Origin: a virus
Reading direction: 5' to 3' (one strand)
DNA: 36,257 nucleotides
IMG/VR virus record: IMGVR_UViG_3300013427_000006
Span: 1 to 36,257 of that record
Shown here piece after piece: positions 16,530-23,301 of the stretch. Position 1 is the stretch's first letter; every line of letters starts with the position of its first letter. A program made the position numbers and the translations under genes. Below the pieces are notes generated by a model that saw only the letters and a program-made list of their open reading frames with translations, did no database searches and had not been told where the DNA came from.

Positions 16530-16577
16530 CGGGAAAGGCTCCTGGCTGGCGTTTGCGCTGGTCAGGAGCCTTTCCCG
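16530..16577 (-). terminator. Stem-loop immediately after the tRNA-like attP core
   Basis: Perfect 15-base inverted arms (16530-16544 and 16563-16577; GGGAAAGGCTCCTG type) flank an 18-base loop. On the minus strand it begins directly after the CCA end of the tRNA-Thr segment, as a tRNA terminator would. After integration it would lie downstream of the rebuilt host tRNA gene and could end its transcript before the XRE gene. It could equally end transcripts arriving on the plus strand. Confidence 0.6.
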
Positions 16578-16628
16578 TGGAGCCGCCTATCGGAATCGAA
16601 CCGATGGCCTATTCATTACGAGTGAATC
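16578..16628 (-). other. attP: attP core: 3' half of a tRNA-Thr(CGT) gene
   Basis: Read on the minus strand this is a precise 3' tRNA half: anticodon stem ATTCA/TGAAT around loop CTCGTAA (anticodon CGT), T-arm ATCGG-TTCGATT-CCGAT, acceptor strand AGGCGGC, discriminator T and CCA. The sequence further upstream does not contain a D-arm or a GCCGCCT acceptor strand, so it is not a whole tRNA. Tyrosine integrases commonly use tRNA 3' halves as the core, and the integrase gene stops only 85 bases away. The predicted attB is the host tRNA-Thr(CGT) gene, which integration would leave intact. Confidence 0.85.
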
Positions 16629-16712
16629 GTCGGCCGTTTCGCGTGGGTCCCTGACCTGCGGAAACCTAGTTTCTGAGCACGAGAACAATCCGTGCAGTGT
16701 CGCGGTTGTCCG

Positions 16713-17969
16713 TCATTGGCCGCGCCCGTGGGTGGCGTCGTGGGTGTGGGTGGGTGGCGCGAACACCGACGCGGCCAGCCCGTCGACGGCCGCCCGGACG
16801 ATCCCCGCCCGCACGTGCGAGTACGTGTTCAACGTCACGCTGATCTGGGAGTGGCCCATCAGCTCCATGACCACCCGGGGGTGGATGTTCGCCTCGAGCA
16901 GCAGCGTCGCGACGGTGTGCCTGGTCCCGGCGTGCTGCACAACCGTTCGCACCCCCGCCGCGGCGGTCAGGGCGTGCCAGTCGGCCAGGTCCTGCTCGGG
17001 GCGCACCGGCAGGCCGGTCTTCCCGGTGAACACCCACCCGCCCGGGGCCCACGCCGGCCCGGCCACCAGGCGTTCGGCCAGCTGGGCTTTGCGGTGCTCG
17101 CGCAGCGCGGCCACCAGCTCGGGCGGGGCGGCGATGTCGCGGATCGAGTCGTCGGACTTGACCGGGCGCCGGACCATCCCGCCACCCTTGGCCCGGTGCG
17201 CGCGCGCCTTCACGGTGATGACCCCGGCGTCCAGGTCGACGTCGTCCCAGACCAGGGCCAGGACCTCACCCTGGCGCATCCCGGTCAGCAGCCCGATCAG
17301 CCACCGCACCCCGGACCGCCTGCTCGCGGCCGCGCCCACGATCTTGGTGACCTCCTCCAGGGTGTAGGAGTCGCCGCGCTGGCGGCGCACCGGCGGCGCG
17401 TCGACCACGTCCGGGTTCAACGTCGTGTAGTCCCGCGCTGCCACCCGCAGGGCCCGGCACAGGATCCGGTGGGCCTTCAGCACCGACGACGGTGCCAGGG
17501 GCGGCCGGCACGTCCCGCAGTGCCCACCCTTGGCGCCAGGGCAGTCCGCCCGCCCACACGGGCGGCCGGCGGCCATGACCGCGTACGCGGCCTCGAGGTG
17601 GTGGGCGCGCAGGGTCGTGTCGAGCTTGCGGCGCCCCAGCAGCGGGACCAGGTGGTGGGTGGTGATCGAGGCGTACGCGTCGTAGGTGTTCTCGGCCACC
17701 CGGCCCTTCGCGGACGTGGTCAGCCAGTACGTCAGCCACGCCCCCAGCGTCGGGGTCCGCCCCTGTGGCAGGGCCCCGCCGGCCATGTCGGCCTTCAACG
17801 TGGCCAGCAGCTCGTGGGCGACCCGCTCGCTGGGCGCGGACCGCTCCCTGGACCGCAGCCGGCCGCCCTCGTCGACCTTCTTGACCCGGGCGACCCACCG
17901 GCCGTCCGAGCTGCGCCGGAACACGGACCCCTCACCGTTGGAGCGCTTCAACGCCCGGCCGCGGGCCAT
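16713..17969 (-). CDS. int: Tyrosine integrase
   Basis: A 418-residue protein starting at ATG 17969, two bases after the lipoprotein stop codon; a longer reading from GTG 18026 would overlap that gene. The N-terminus (SNGEGSVFRR...GRWVARV) is an arm-binding AP2-like domain, the core-binding domain spans about 65-185, and the catalytic domain about 195-395. It shows Arg-232 (TGMRQGE), Lys-271 region, Arg-350/His-351, GHS around His-373 and Tyr-383 (LNTYSHV). The expected H-x-x-R box reads HAGTR, with His one residue early. A Cys cluster (C138, C143, C151, C154) in the core-binding domain may bind zinc. It catalyses attP x attB recombination. Confidence 0.93.
   Translation of the reverse strand: MARGRALKRSNGEGSVFRRSSDGRWVARVKKVDEGGRLRSRERSAPSERVAHELLATLKADMAGGALPQGRTPTLGAWLTYWLTTSAKGRVAENTYDAYASITTHHLVPLLGRRKLDTTLRAHHLEAAYAVMAAGRPCGRADCPGAKGGHCGTCRPPLAPSSVLKAHRILCRALRVAARDYTTLNPDVVDAPPVRRQRGDSYTLEEVTKIVGAAASRRSGVRWLIGLLTGMRQGEVLALVWDDVDLDAGVITVKARAHRAKGGGMVRRPVKSDDSIRDIAAPPELVAALREHRKAQLAERLVAGPAWAPGGWVFTGKTGLPVRPEQDLADWHALTAAAGVRTVVQHAGTRHTVATLLLEANIHPRVVMELMGHSQISVTLNTYSHVRAGIVRAAVDGLAASVFAPPTHTHDATHGRGQ
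16729..16748. repeat. 20-base direct repeat, copy 2 (inside the integrase 3' end)
   Basis: It is identical to 16489-16508. It encodes part of the PTHTHDATH tail of the integrase, beyond the catalytic tyrosine. The pair brackets the attP core at similar distances (about 70 and 100 bases). Confidence 0.55.
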
Positions 17970-17971
17970 CC

Positions 17972-18322
17972 TCAAACCCCGACGGCTTTGCATGCCGCGA
18001 CGAGTTTCGTCGCGGCACTTATCCACGCACCGGTGGCGAAATAGAGGCCTGTGGCCTCGTCAGTCATAGACGCAGTCAGTAGCGAGCGAGCGTTGTCTCT
18101 GACCCCTACGTTCTTCGACCTAGATGCGTTGTCGTCGACCTCCTGGATCCTGCCCTGTGCCTCCCCGGTCGTCACCGTGCGATCGGCGATCTCGGTCAGC
18201 ACCTTACGGAAGTGCCCGCAGGCGAGCTGGGCTGAGGCATCTGCCTTCGGCGCGACCTCTCCACATCCGGCCAGGATCAGTGCCGCCACAGCCACGGTGA
18301 CGCAGGCGAGGGCTGGTTTCAT
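17972..18322 (-). CDS. Small lipoprotein, candidate superinfection exclusion protein
   Basis: A 116-residue protein with a textbook lipoprotein signal: positively charged start, hydrophobic helix and lipobox LAGC with Cys-20. The mature part is about 97 residues, mostly helical, with three further Cys (CGHF, VAACK among them). The ATG overlaps the repressor stop (ATGA), and the stop lies two bases before the integrase start, so it is in the lysogeny operon and should be made in lysogens on the outer face of the membrane. Lipoproteins in this slot block DNA entry of related phages in Streptococcus phage TP-J34 (Ltp). The analogy is positional; no sequence similarity is claimed. Confidence 0.75.
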   Translation of the reverse strand: MKPALACVTVAVAALILAGCGEVAPKADASAQLACGHFRKVLTEIADRTVTTGEAQGRIQEVDDNASRSKNVGVRDNARSLLTASMTDEATGLYFATGAWISAATKLVAACKAVGV

Positions 18323-18777
18323 CGGGACGCACTCACGTCTTTCCTGGGCGTTCGGGGGGAACCCTGCGGCCGCATGCCCCGCACCACCTCCAGTTTGATC
18401 TCGTCGAAGTCCTTGCGGAGCCCGGTGACGTTCGTCTGGATCGCGAGGACCGCAGCCAGCAGCTGCGCGTTGCTGACCTCGGTTGTCGTGGAGGTCTCGA
18501 TCGCCGCGAGGTAGGCCGCGCTCTCCCACTCGGTGTCGATGGGTGGCGGGTCGGCCCCCATCGACACTGCCCTGATCGTTCCTGGTGGCCACCCCAGCGC
18601 CTCCTCGATCTTTCCCTGAGTCGCAGTCTTGGGCCACCGCTGCTCGAGCAGGAAGTCGCCGATGGTGCCAGTGTCCGTGCCGGTCCTGGCGATCAGGTCG
18701 GTGTTGTTCCATTTTCGGTAGGCCAGGACGGCAGCGACGGCACCGGTTGCCCGTCGCTGCCCCGTCGTCTGTGCCAT
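18319..18777 (-). CDS. Immunity repressor (HTH)
   Basis: A 152-residue protein starting at ATG 18777 with GAGG 8 bases upstream; an in-frame ATG at 18846 would begin inside the operator palindrome. Residues about 10-62 form the DNA-binding part (AVLAYRKWNNTDLIARTGTD, then TIGDFLLEQRWPKTATQGKIEEALGWPPGTI), a type seen in actinophage immunity repressors. The C-terminal half is helical and may dimerise. There is no RecA-cleavable peptidase domain, so induction would not be by LexA-like self-cleavage. It is divergent from the Cro-like gene across a 213-base control region and heads the operon repressor-lipoprotein-integrase. Confidence 0.8.
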   Translation of the reverse strand: MAQTTGQRRATGAVAAVLAYRKWNNTDLIARTGTDTGTIGDFLLEQRWPKTATQGKIEEALGWPPGTIRAVSMGADPPPIDTEWESAAYLAAIETSTTTEVSNAQLLAAVLAIQTNVTGLRKDFDEIKLEVVRGMRPQGSPRTPRKDVSASR

Positions 18778-18804
18778 CTTGTGGGCCTCGTTTCGACTGC
18801 ATGC

Positions 18805-18838
18805 CTTGATGTTCCCGGAATCACTAGGGAACATCAAG
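18805..18838. promoter_or_regulatory. Palindromic operator in the repressor leader
   Basis: CTTGATGTTCCC (18805-18816) and GGGAACATCAAG (18827-18838) are perfect 12-base inverted arms with a 10-base spacer, 28 bases ahead of the repressor ATG. The same GTTCCC half-site occurs twice inside the Cro-side promoter, so this is a probable repressor-binding site controlling the leftward operon. On the minus strand TTGATG with GAACAT 17 bases on could be its promoter, embedded in the palindrome. An mRNA hairpin is the alternative. Confidence 0.6.
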
Positions 18839-18954
18839 AGGGACAAATCTGTACACCGGGGCAGACATCCGGGAATACAGCGGCGAAACTACGCGGCTGT
18901 CGCTGGCTCTCACCTGCGGAAACACAGATCTTCGTCACTCTTACCCGGTACTAC

Positions 18955-18983
18955 TTGACACGTTCCCATGTGTTCCCTACAGT
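18955..18983 (+). promoter_or_regulatory. Rightward early promoter with two repressor half-sites
   Basis: TTGACA (18955-18960) and TACAGT (18978-18983) are separated by exactly 17 bases, a near-consensus sigma70-type promoter. The spacer holds two direct GTTCCC copies (18962-18967 and 18972-18977) 10 bases apart, matching the half-site of the upstream palindrome. The predicted start of transcription falls at or within two bases of the ATG at 18991, so the first message is probably leaderless. Confidence 0.7.
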
Positions 18984-18990
18984 TCTGGGC

Positions 18991-19251
18991 ATGAGCCTGA
19001 AGAATCTCACCGACGCAGAGAAGGCCGAGCGCACGCGCACCGGTGCCACGCTGCGGACGCTGCGCGAGATCCGCGGTTGGAAGCTCGGCACCTTCGCCAC
19101 CGAGATCGGCATCTCGTATGCCTACCTGTCCAACATCGAGGCCGGCCGCAAGCCGCTGACCAACCAGATCCTCGCCAGGAGCGCACTGCTCCTGAAGGTC
19201 GAGCAGATGGCCATCACCCACCCGCGCAGCGAGTCGGCGGTCGCGTCGTGA
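18991..19251 (+). CDS. Cro-like XRE regulator
   Basis: An 86-residue protein. ATG 18991 is chosen although no ribosome binding site precedes it, because the promoter places the transcript start there. Residues about 18-72 are a classic five-helix XRE domain (TLRTLREIRGWKLGTFATE, then ISYAYLSNIEAGRKPL). It is the first rightward gene opposite the repressor, the position of Cro, and probably represses the lysogeny promoter during lytic growth. It overlaps the excisionase gene by 4 bases. Confidence 0.82.
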   Translation: MSLKNLTDAEKAERTRTGATLRTLREIRGWKLGTFATEIGISYAYLSNIEAGRKPLTNQILARSALLLKVEQMAITHPRSESAVAS

Positions 19252-19448
19252 ACGCGCGCACGGCCGCCCCAGGCCTGGCGCCGCTGGCCTACACCATCCC
19301 CGAAGCCGCAGCCCTGCTCGGCGTCGGACGCACCACCGTGTACGAGCTGATCCGCTCCGGTGAGCTGGCTTCGATCCGGATCCGCCGCGGCCGCCGCGTC
19401 ACCCGGGCCGCGATCGAGGCGTACCTGGCCGACCGCACCGCCGCCTAA
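19248..19448 (+). CDS. xis: Excisionase (MerR-like HTH_17)
   Basis: A 66-residue protein with GTG start overlapping the previous stop as GTGA. The whole protein is one winged-helix DNA-binding domain: YTIPEAAALLGVGRTTVYELIRSG followed by the basic wing IRIRRGRRVTRAAIEAYL. This is the layout of Xis-type recombination directionality factors, which bend attL/attR and make the integrase excisive. Its place directly after the Cro-like gene and opposite the integrase operon fits. A simple transcription regulator is the alternative. Confidence 0.78.
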   Translation: MNARTAAPGLAPLAYTIPEAAALLGVGRTTVYELIRSGELASIRIRRGRRVTRAAIEAYLADRTAA

Positions 19449-19475
19449 CCCCACCAAACACAAGGAGATCTCGTT

Positions 19476-19679
19476 ATGGACCCAGGAACAGGCCGCCTGT
19501 ACGCCTCACTCAGCGAGGCCCAGATAGCAGGCGTCACCAACGCCGTCCAGCTCTTCGGCCGCCACGAGGACATCGAGCGGATCAGCACCGCCGTGGCCTC
19601 CATGTGGACCCGCGAGCAGAAGGCCGCCCGTAACGCCAAGAACAAGGCCGCACGGACAGCACGCCGCAGCAACCGCTGA
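19476..19679 (+). CDS. Small basic protein of unknown function
   Basis: A 67-residue protein with a good AAGGAGAT site (19462-19469). The N-terminal 45 residues are a mixed helix (SEAQIAGVTNAVQLFGRHEDI) and the C-terminus is a run of Lys, Arg and Ala (about residues 46-67), suggesting nucleic-acid binding or a disordered tail. No family recognised. It stands alone between two short gaps, outside the long coupled gene chain that follows. Confidence 0.7.
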   Translation: MDPGTGRLYASLSEAQIAGVTNAVQLFGRHEDIERISTAVASMWTREQKAARNAKNKAARTARRSNR

Positions 19680-19695
19680 CCCTCAGCACGAAACC

Positions 19696-19738
19696 GGACC
19701 CCGACCCGGCCCGCCTCCACAGCAGCCGGACCGGGGCC
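19696..19738 (+). terminator. Imperfect GC-rich stem-loop
   Basis: GGACCCCGACCCGGC (19696-19710) can pair with GCCGGACCGGGGCC (19725-19738) with one or two bulges. It lies in the gap between the small basic protein and the long early operon and may reduce read-through. No T-run follows. Confidence 0.3.
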
Positions 19739-19762
19739 CGTAACACACAGAAAGGTTCGCAC

Positions 19763-20185
19763 ATGTTCCTCCACACAACGACCGACACCACCACCACCGG
19801 CGTCATCGCACGCCGTGTCGTGGCCGGCCGGTACACGATCCACCTGGGCGAGGTCCGCATCGGCCGCGTCTTTGGCGACTACGAGATCGGCTTCACCGCC
19901 TACGACAACGACGGTGCCACCCTGGGCCGCCACGAGTCCCTCCAGGACGCCATGGGTGCAGTCCATCTGGTCCACACTCCACGCCACCGCCCCGGTGCCG
20001 GCATGAGCACCCTCACTCCCGGAACGATCTTCGACACCCCATTCGAGCAGGGGTGCGAGGTCATCACGGAGCCAGACGAACAAGGCCGCTTCGATGCCTA
20101 CGACTCCGAGCGGGTTGTGTGCAGCTTCTGCACCGTCATGGTCGTCGGCCACCCAGACTCGACGGCTGCCCCGGTGTCGGCATGA
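19763..20185 (+). CDS. Hypothetical protein, first gene of the coupled early chain
   Basis: A 140-residue protein with AGAAAGG at 19749-19755. The first part (residues about 1-75) is beta-rich (VVAGRYTIHLGEVRIGRVFGD), the second half begins near an internal Met at residue 81 and contains a CSFCTVMVVGH segment. The two halves look like separate small domains; an internal ATG at 20003 could restart translation of the second. Neither half is recognised. It overlaps the exonuclease gene as ATGA. Confidence 0.6.
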   Translation: MFLHTTTDTTTTGVIARRVVAGRYTIHLGEVRIGRVFGDYEIGFTAYDNDGATLGRHESLQDAMGAVHLVHTPRHRPGAGMSTLTPGTIFDTPFEQGCEVITEPDEQGRFDAYDSERVVCSFCTVMVVGHPDSTAAPVSA

Positions 20186-21216
20186 CCACCACCAGCACCG
20201 TGCAACGCGCCGAGTCCGGCCCATGGGCCAACCCGGGCGCGGACCTGGTCCTGCGCGCCGACGCACCCCGCGAACAGTGGCTCGCGGCGCGGCGCCTGGG
20301 CATCGGCGGGTCCGACGCCTCCGTGATCGCCGGCGTCGGCTACGGCAGCAGGTATGCCCTCTGGCTGGACAAGACCGGCCGCGCACCCGAGGAGCGCGTC
20401 ACCGAACAGATGCGCTGGGGGACCCTCATGGAGCCCGTCCTGCGTCAGGTGTTCACCGAGGACACCGGCCTGGTCGTGCACCGCCGGGGCCTGATGCGCT
20501 CCAAGACCCACCCCTTCCAGCAGGTCAGCCTCGACGGGAACGTGGGCGACGGGGGGATCTTCGAGTCCAAGACCACGAACTGGCGCCTGAAGGACCAGTG
20601 GGACGACGACCAGGTGAGCGACCACGCCGAGGTCCAGGTCCAGCACGGCCTGGCCGTCACCGGACGTTCGCACGCCCACGTCGTGGCCCTGATCGACGGG
20701 TCCAACTTCCAGGTCCGGCGCGTCGAACGCGACGACCACTTCATCGCCCTGCTCACCGAGATGGAGGAGGAGTTCTGGACCCGGTACGTGGTGGGCGACA
20801 CCGAACCCCCGGTCGACGCGGCCGCGCTGCCGGCGATCAAGACCCGCTGGGCGCTGGTCGAGCGCGACCTCACGGTCGCCGACACCGAGCTCGTCGCCCC
20901 CCTGCTGGCTGACTTCCGGGCCGCCAAAGCCGCCATCAAGGCCGCGCAGGAGCAGGCCGACCTCCTCGAGGCGCAGGTCCGTGAGCTGATCGGGTCCGGT
21001 GAGGTCCTGGTCGCCGGGGGCCTGGCCTGGGCCACGTGCGTGGCCAACGGCACGTTCGGCCTGCGGCGGTTCACCGCCGAGCACCCCGACCTGGCCGCGG
21101 CGCTGACAACCAAGCCCGCGTTCGACCTGGACCGGGTCAAGACCGAACACCCCGACCTGTACGCCACCTACCGGGCGCGCGTGCTGCGCCCGATGACCAC
21201 ACCGAAGGAGATCTGA
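20182..21216 (+). CDS. YqaJ-type 5'-3' exonuclease (viral recombinase)
   Basis: A 344-residue protein starting at ATG 20182, overlapping the previous stop. It has the lambda-exonuclease/YqaJ fold signature: RLGIGGSDAS (residues 38-47), Glu-84 in WGTLMEP, Asp-118 in SLDG, Glu-128 and Lys-130 in FESK, and a QVQHGLAVTG segment. These residues bind Mg and cut one strand of double-stranded DNA from the end, producing 3' overhangs. With RecT in the next gene (one base apart) it forms a two-component recombination system for replication, circularisation or recombination with resident DNA. The C-terminal third is a helical region (AAKAAIKAAQEQADLLEAQ). Confidence 0.9.
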   Translation: MTTTSTVQRAESGPWANPGADLVLRADAPREQWLAARRLGIGGSDASVIAGVGYGSRYALWLDKTGRAPEERVTEQMRWGTLMEPVLRQVFTEDTGLVVHRRGLMRSKTHPFQQVSLDGNVGDGGIFESKTTNWRLKDQWDDDQVSDHAEVQVQHGLAVTGRSHAHVVALIDGSNFQVRRVERDDHFIALLTEMEEEFWTRYVVGDTEPPVDAAALPAIKTRWALVERDLTVADTELVAPLLADFRAAKAAIKAAQEQADLLEAQVRELIGSGEVLVAGGLAWATCVANGTFGLRRFTAEHPDLAAALTTKPAFDLDRVKTEHPDLYATYRARVLRPMTTPKEI

Positions 21217-21217
21217 C

Positions 21218-22144
21218 ATGGGTGCCAACCTGGCCGAGCGCGTCGCGGGTAACGCCGTCGAACAGTCCAACCAGCCCACCATCGGGCAGGTCATCGCCCG
21301 GATGCAACCCGAGCTCGCGCGGGCCCTGCCCAAGCACCTGGACGCCGACCGGATGGCCCGCCTGGCCCTGACCCTGGTCCGCCGCGACCAGCTCGAGGCC
21401 TCCAAGACCGGCCGCCGCGACACCCTCGCGCGGTGCTCCCCGGAGTCGTTCGCCGGGGCCCTGCTGACCGCGGCCGCACTCGGCCTGGAACCGGGGGTCG
21501 ACGGGGAGGCCTACCTGGTCGCGTACAAGTCGGAGTGCACCCTGATCGTGGGCTACAAGGGCATGGTGAAGCTGTTCTGGCAGCACCCGCTGGCTCAGCA
21601 CGTCGACGCCCAGGCCGTATACGAGGCCGACGAGTTCGACTTCCGGAAGGGCCTGGACCCGTTCCTGAACCACAAGCCGGCGCTGCTGGAGGACCGGGGC
21701 AAGATCGTCGCGTACTACGCGGTCGCCAAGCTCACCACGGGCGCCAGTTCCTTCTTGGTGCTCTCTCCCGAAGAGGTCAAGACGCTGCGTAGCGGCAACG
21801 TGGGCCCGTCGGGGCGGATCCCTGACCCGCAACGGTGGATGGAGAAGAAGACTGTCCTGCGGCAGCTGTTCAAGCTCCTGCCGAAGTCGACCCAGCTGGT
21901 CCAGGCGTTGGAGGTTGACGAGCGTTCCGGGCGTGAGCTGCAGGCCGAGCTGGTCGACGCGCGCCGGCAGATCGAAGCCGCAGCAGCCACCGTGGGCCCC
22001 CCGCCGCCCGCGCCGGGCCCGCCTGCGGGGGTTGACCGGGTCACCGGTGAGGCCGGGGCCGGCTACCGGGCCGTGGACGACCCGGCCTCTGACGCGGACG
22101 CTGAGGCCGACGAGGCATGGCGCGCCGACGGTGGCGCGGCATGA
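21218..22144 (+). CDS. recT: RecT-family single-strand annealing protein
   Basis: A 308-residue protein. The core, residues about 20-225, matches the RecT pattern: IARMQPELARALPKHLDADR, CSPESFAGALLTAAALGLEPG, CTLIVGYKGMVKL and a WMEKKTVLRQLFKLLP segment. The C-terminal 80 residues are Pro/Gly/Asp-rich and likely disordered. RecT coats the overhang made by the exonuclease and anneals it to complementary DNA. Its start is one base after the exonuclease stop. Confidence 0.92.
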   Translation: MGANLAERVAGNAVEQSNQPTIGQVIARMQPELARALPKHLDADRMARLALTLVRRDQLEASKTGRRDTLARCSPESFAGALLTAAALGLEPGVDGEAYLVAYKSECTLIVGYKGMVKLFWQHPLAQHVDAQAVYEADEFDFRKGLDPFLNHKPALLEDRGKIVAYYAVAKLTTGASSFLVLSPEEVKTLRSGNVGPSGRIPDPQRWMEKKTVLRQLFKLLPKSTQLVQALEVDERSGRELQAELVDARRQIEAAAATVGPPPPAPGPPAGVDRVTGEAGAGYRAVDDPASDADAEADEAWRADGGAA

Positions 22145-22335
22145 AAAAGGACGACGTGGTTCGAGGCGAGCCGAAGCCCGGTGATCAGGCTTTGCACAAG
22201 AGCAACCAACTGGACTCACGGCCGGTTGCTCGGGTCGAGGGTCGTCTCGTCTGGATCCTCATCGGCGACACCGAGGCAGGGCCCTATCCCAGGGAGAACT
22301 ACACCTACCACCGGACGCTTCGGGACAAGTCGTGA
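22141..22335 (+). CDS. Small hypothetical protein
   Basis: A 64-residue protein beginning at ATG 22141 (ATGA overlap with recT). It is charged and lysine-rich at the N-terminus, then beta-like (VARVEGRLVWILIGD) with aromatic residues at the C-terminus (ENYTYHRTL). The spacing of strands would suit a small SH3-like barrel. No family recognised. Confidence 0.6.
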   Translation: MKKDDVVRGEPKPGDQALHKSNQLDSRPVARVEGRLVWILIGDTEAGPYPRENYTYHRTLRDKS

Positions 22336-22682
22336 GCACCGACGTGGTTGGTCCGGTCAACGTCGTCCACTTCGGCCCCTTCGGCCGGGCCGGGTCCGTC
22401 ATCTACACCCCGCCGGGGAACACCTGCGACCCCCGCTACGACGCGTGCACCAGCCACCACGTGGCCTGTGACTGCCGGGAAGCGGAGATGGCTGAGCAGC
22501 GGGCCGAGTGGCGTGACGAGTACAAGGGCGTCCAGGAGGCGTTCGACCAGGTCCTCGCCGGGCACTCCACGGCCATCATGGGCGCGCCGAACCCGTACAC
22601 CGGTGAGAGCGACAACCCGTGCGCGTGCACCGGCTGCCAGATCGCCCGCCTGCTGGGCTACTACCCGCGGCGGGCGTCGTGA
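22332..22682 (+). CDS. Cys-rich hypothetical protein
   Basis: A 116-residue protein with GTG start overlapping the previous stop. It has seven Cys, in groups CDPRYDAC, CDC and CACTGC, with several His nearby, suggesting one or two structural zinc sites. The middle is a charged helix (REAEMAEQRAEWRDEYKGV). The pattern resembles phage zinc-knuckle proteins but I cannot assign a function. Confidence 0.6.
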   Translation: MSTDVVGPVNVVHFGPFGRAGSVIYTPPGNTCDPRYDACTSHHVACDCREAEMAEQRAEWRDEYKGVQEAFDQVLAGHSTAIMGAPNPYTGESDNPCACTGCQIARLLGYYPRRAS

Positions 22683-22972
22683 CCACCGAGGTTGACCTGC
22701 GCACCCGCGAAGCCCTCGACGAGGGCCTGGACCAGCTCCGGCACGGTTGGACCCCGGCCGAGGTTGTCTGCGTCCTGATGGACGCCTACCTCTCAATCGA
22801 GGACCTGCGGGTCTGGTGCGACTCCTGCGACGAGGAGATAACGGGAGTTCCGGTCCGGGATCCAGTTGAGGCGTTGTGGCTGCCACGTGGGGGATCGCGG
22901 TTCTGTTGCCGTTGGTGCCTGGCCGTTTACGACGAGCGGCGGATCAGCGCAGCAGGAAACGGTGCGTCATGA
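22679..22972 (+). CDS. Small zinc-ribbon-like protein
   Basis: A 97-residue protein with GTG 22679 (GTGA overlap); upstream in-frame codons overlap the previous gene. An N-terminal helical part (LDEGLDQLRHGWTPAEVVC) is followed by a treble-clef-like pair CDSC (about residues 51-54) and CCRWC (about 78-82), likely binding one zinc. Function unknown. Confidence 0.6.
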   Translation: MTTEVDLRTREALDEGLDQLRHGWTPAEVVCVLMDAYLSIEDLRVWCDSCDEEITGVPVRDPVEALWLPRGGSRFCCRWCLAVYDERRISAAGNGAS

Positions 22973-23301
22973 CCCTGCAGCAGTCCCTGGCAGGGGACCT
23001 CTTCTGGGGTGTTGTCAACGCCATCGTCCTGGTGTGGGTCGCCGTCGGCGTCCTGGCTCTGATCCAGCGGGTACGTCGACGCCGCACAGCTAGGGACGCT
23101 TCCACCTGCCAGATCGGCGCCTGCAGGGGCGCCCCGTACGCAATCTACGGGCGGCACCCCGCCGGTGCCATCATCGTCTGCCAGGGGCACGCCGAGGACC
23201 TCCAAGCTGCGGTTCGGCGACGCCGGGACGAGGCCGTGTACGACCAGGACCTAGACCCCGGGTCAGACATGGCGCTTTGGGACCGGGAGATGCAGTCATG
23301 A
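22969..23301 (+). CDS. Single-pass membrane protein with cytoplasmic domain
   Basis: A 110-residue protein starting at ATG 22969. Residues about 10-33 form a transmembrane helix (FWGVVNAIVLVWVAVGVLAL) followed by an Arg-rich stop-transfer (QRVRRRR), so the C-terminal 75 residues are probably cytoplasmic. That part has a CQIGACRGAP motif and a CQGHAEDL motif, a CxxxxC plus CxxH set that could bind a metal. No family recognised. A membrane protein among early genes might act in exclusion or host takeover; that is speculation. Confidence 0.6.
   Translation: MTLQQSLAGDLFWGVVNAIVLVWVAVGVLALIQRVRRRRTARDASTCQIGACRGAPYAIYGRHPAGAIIVCQGHAEDLQAAVRRRRDEAVYDQDLDPGSDMALWDREMQS

Noticed and set aside
16578-16650. 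A functional tRNA-Thr gene
   Set aside because: Only the anticodon arm, T-arm and 3' acceptor strand exist; the D-arm and the 5' acceptor strand are missing, so it is the attP core and not a tRNA.
16525-17367. A 280-codon plus-strand frame across attP and the integrase
   Set aside because: It lies opposite integrase codons with clear catalytic motifs and passes through the tRNA-like core, so it is not a gene.
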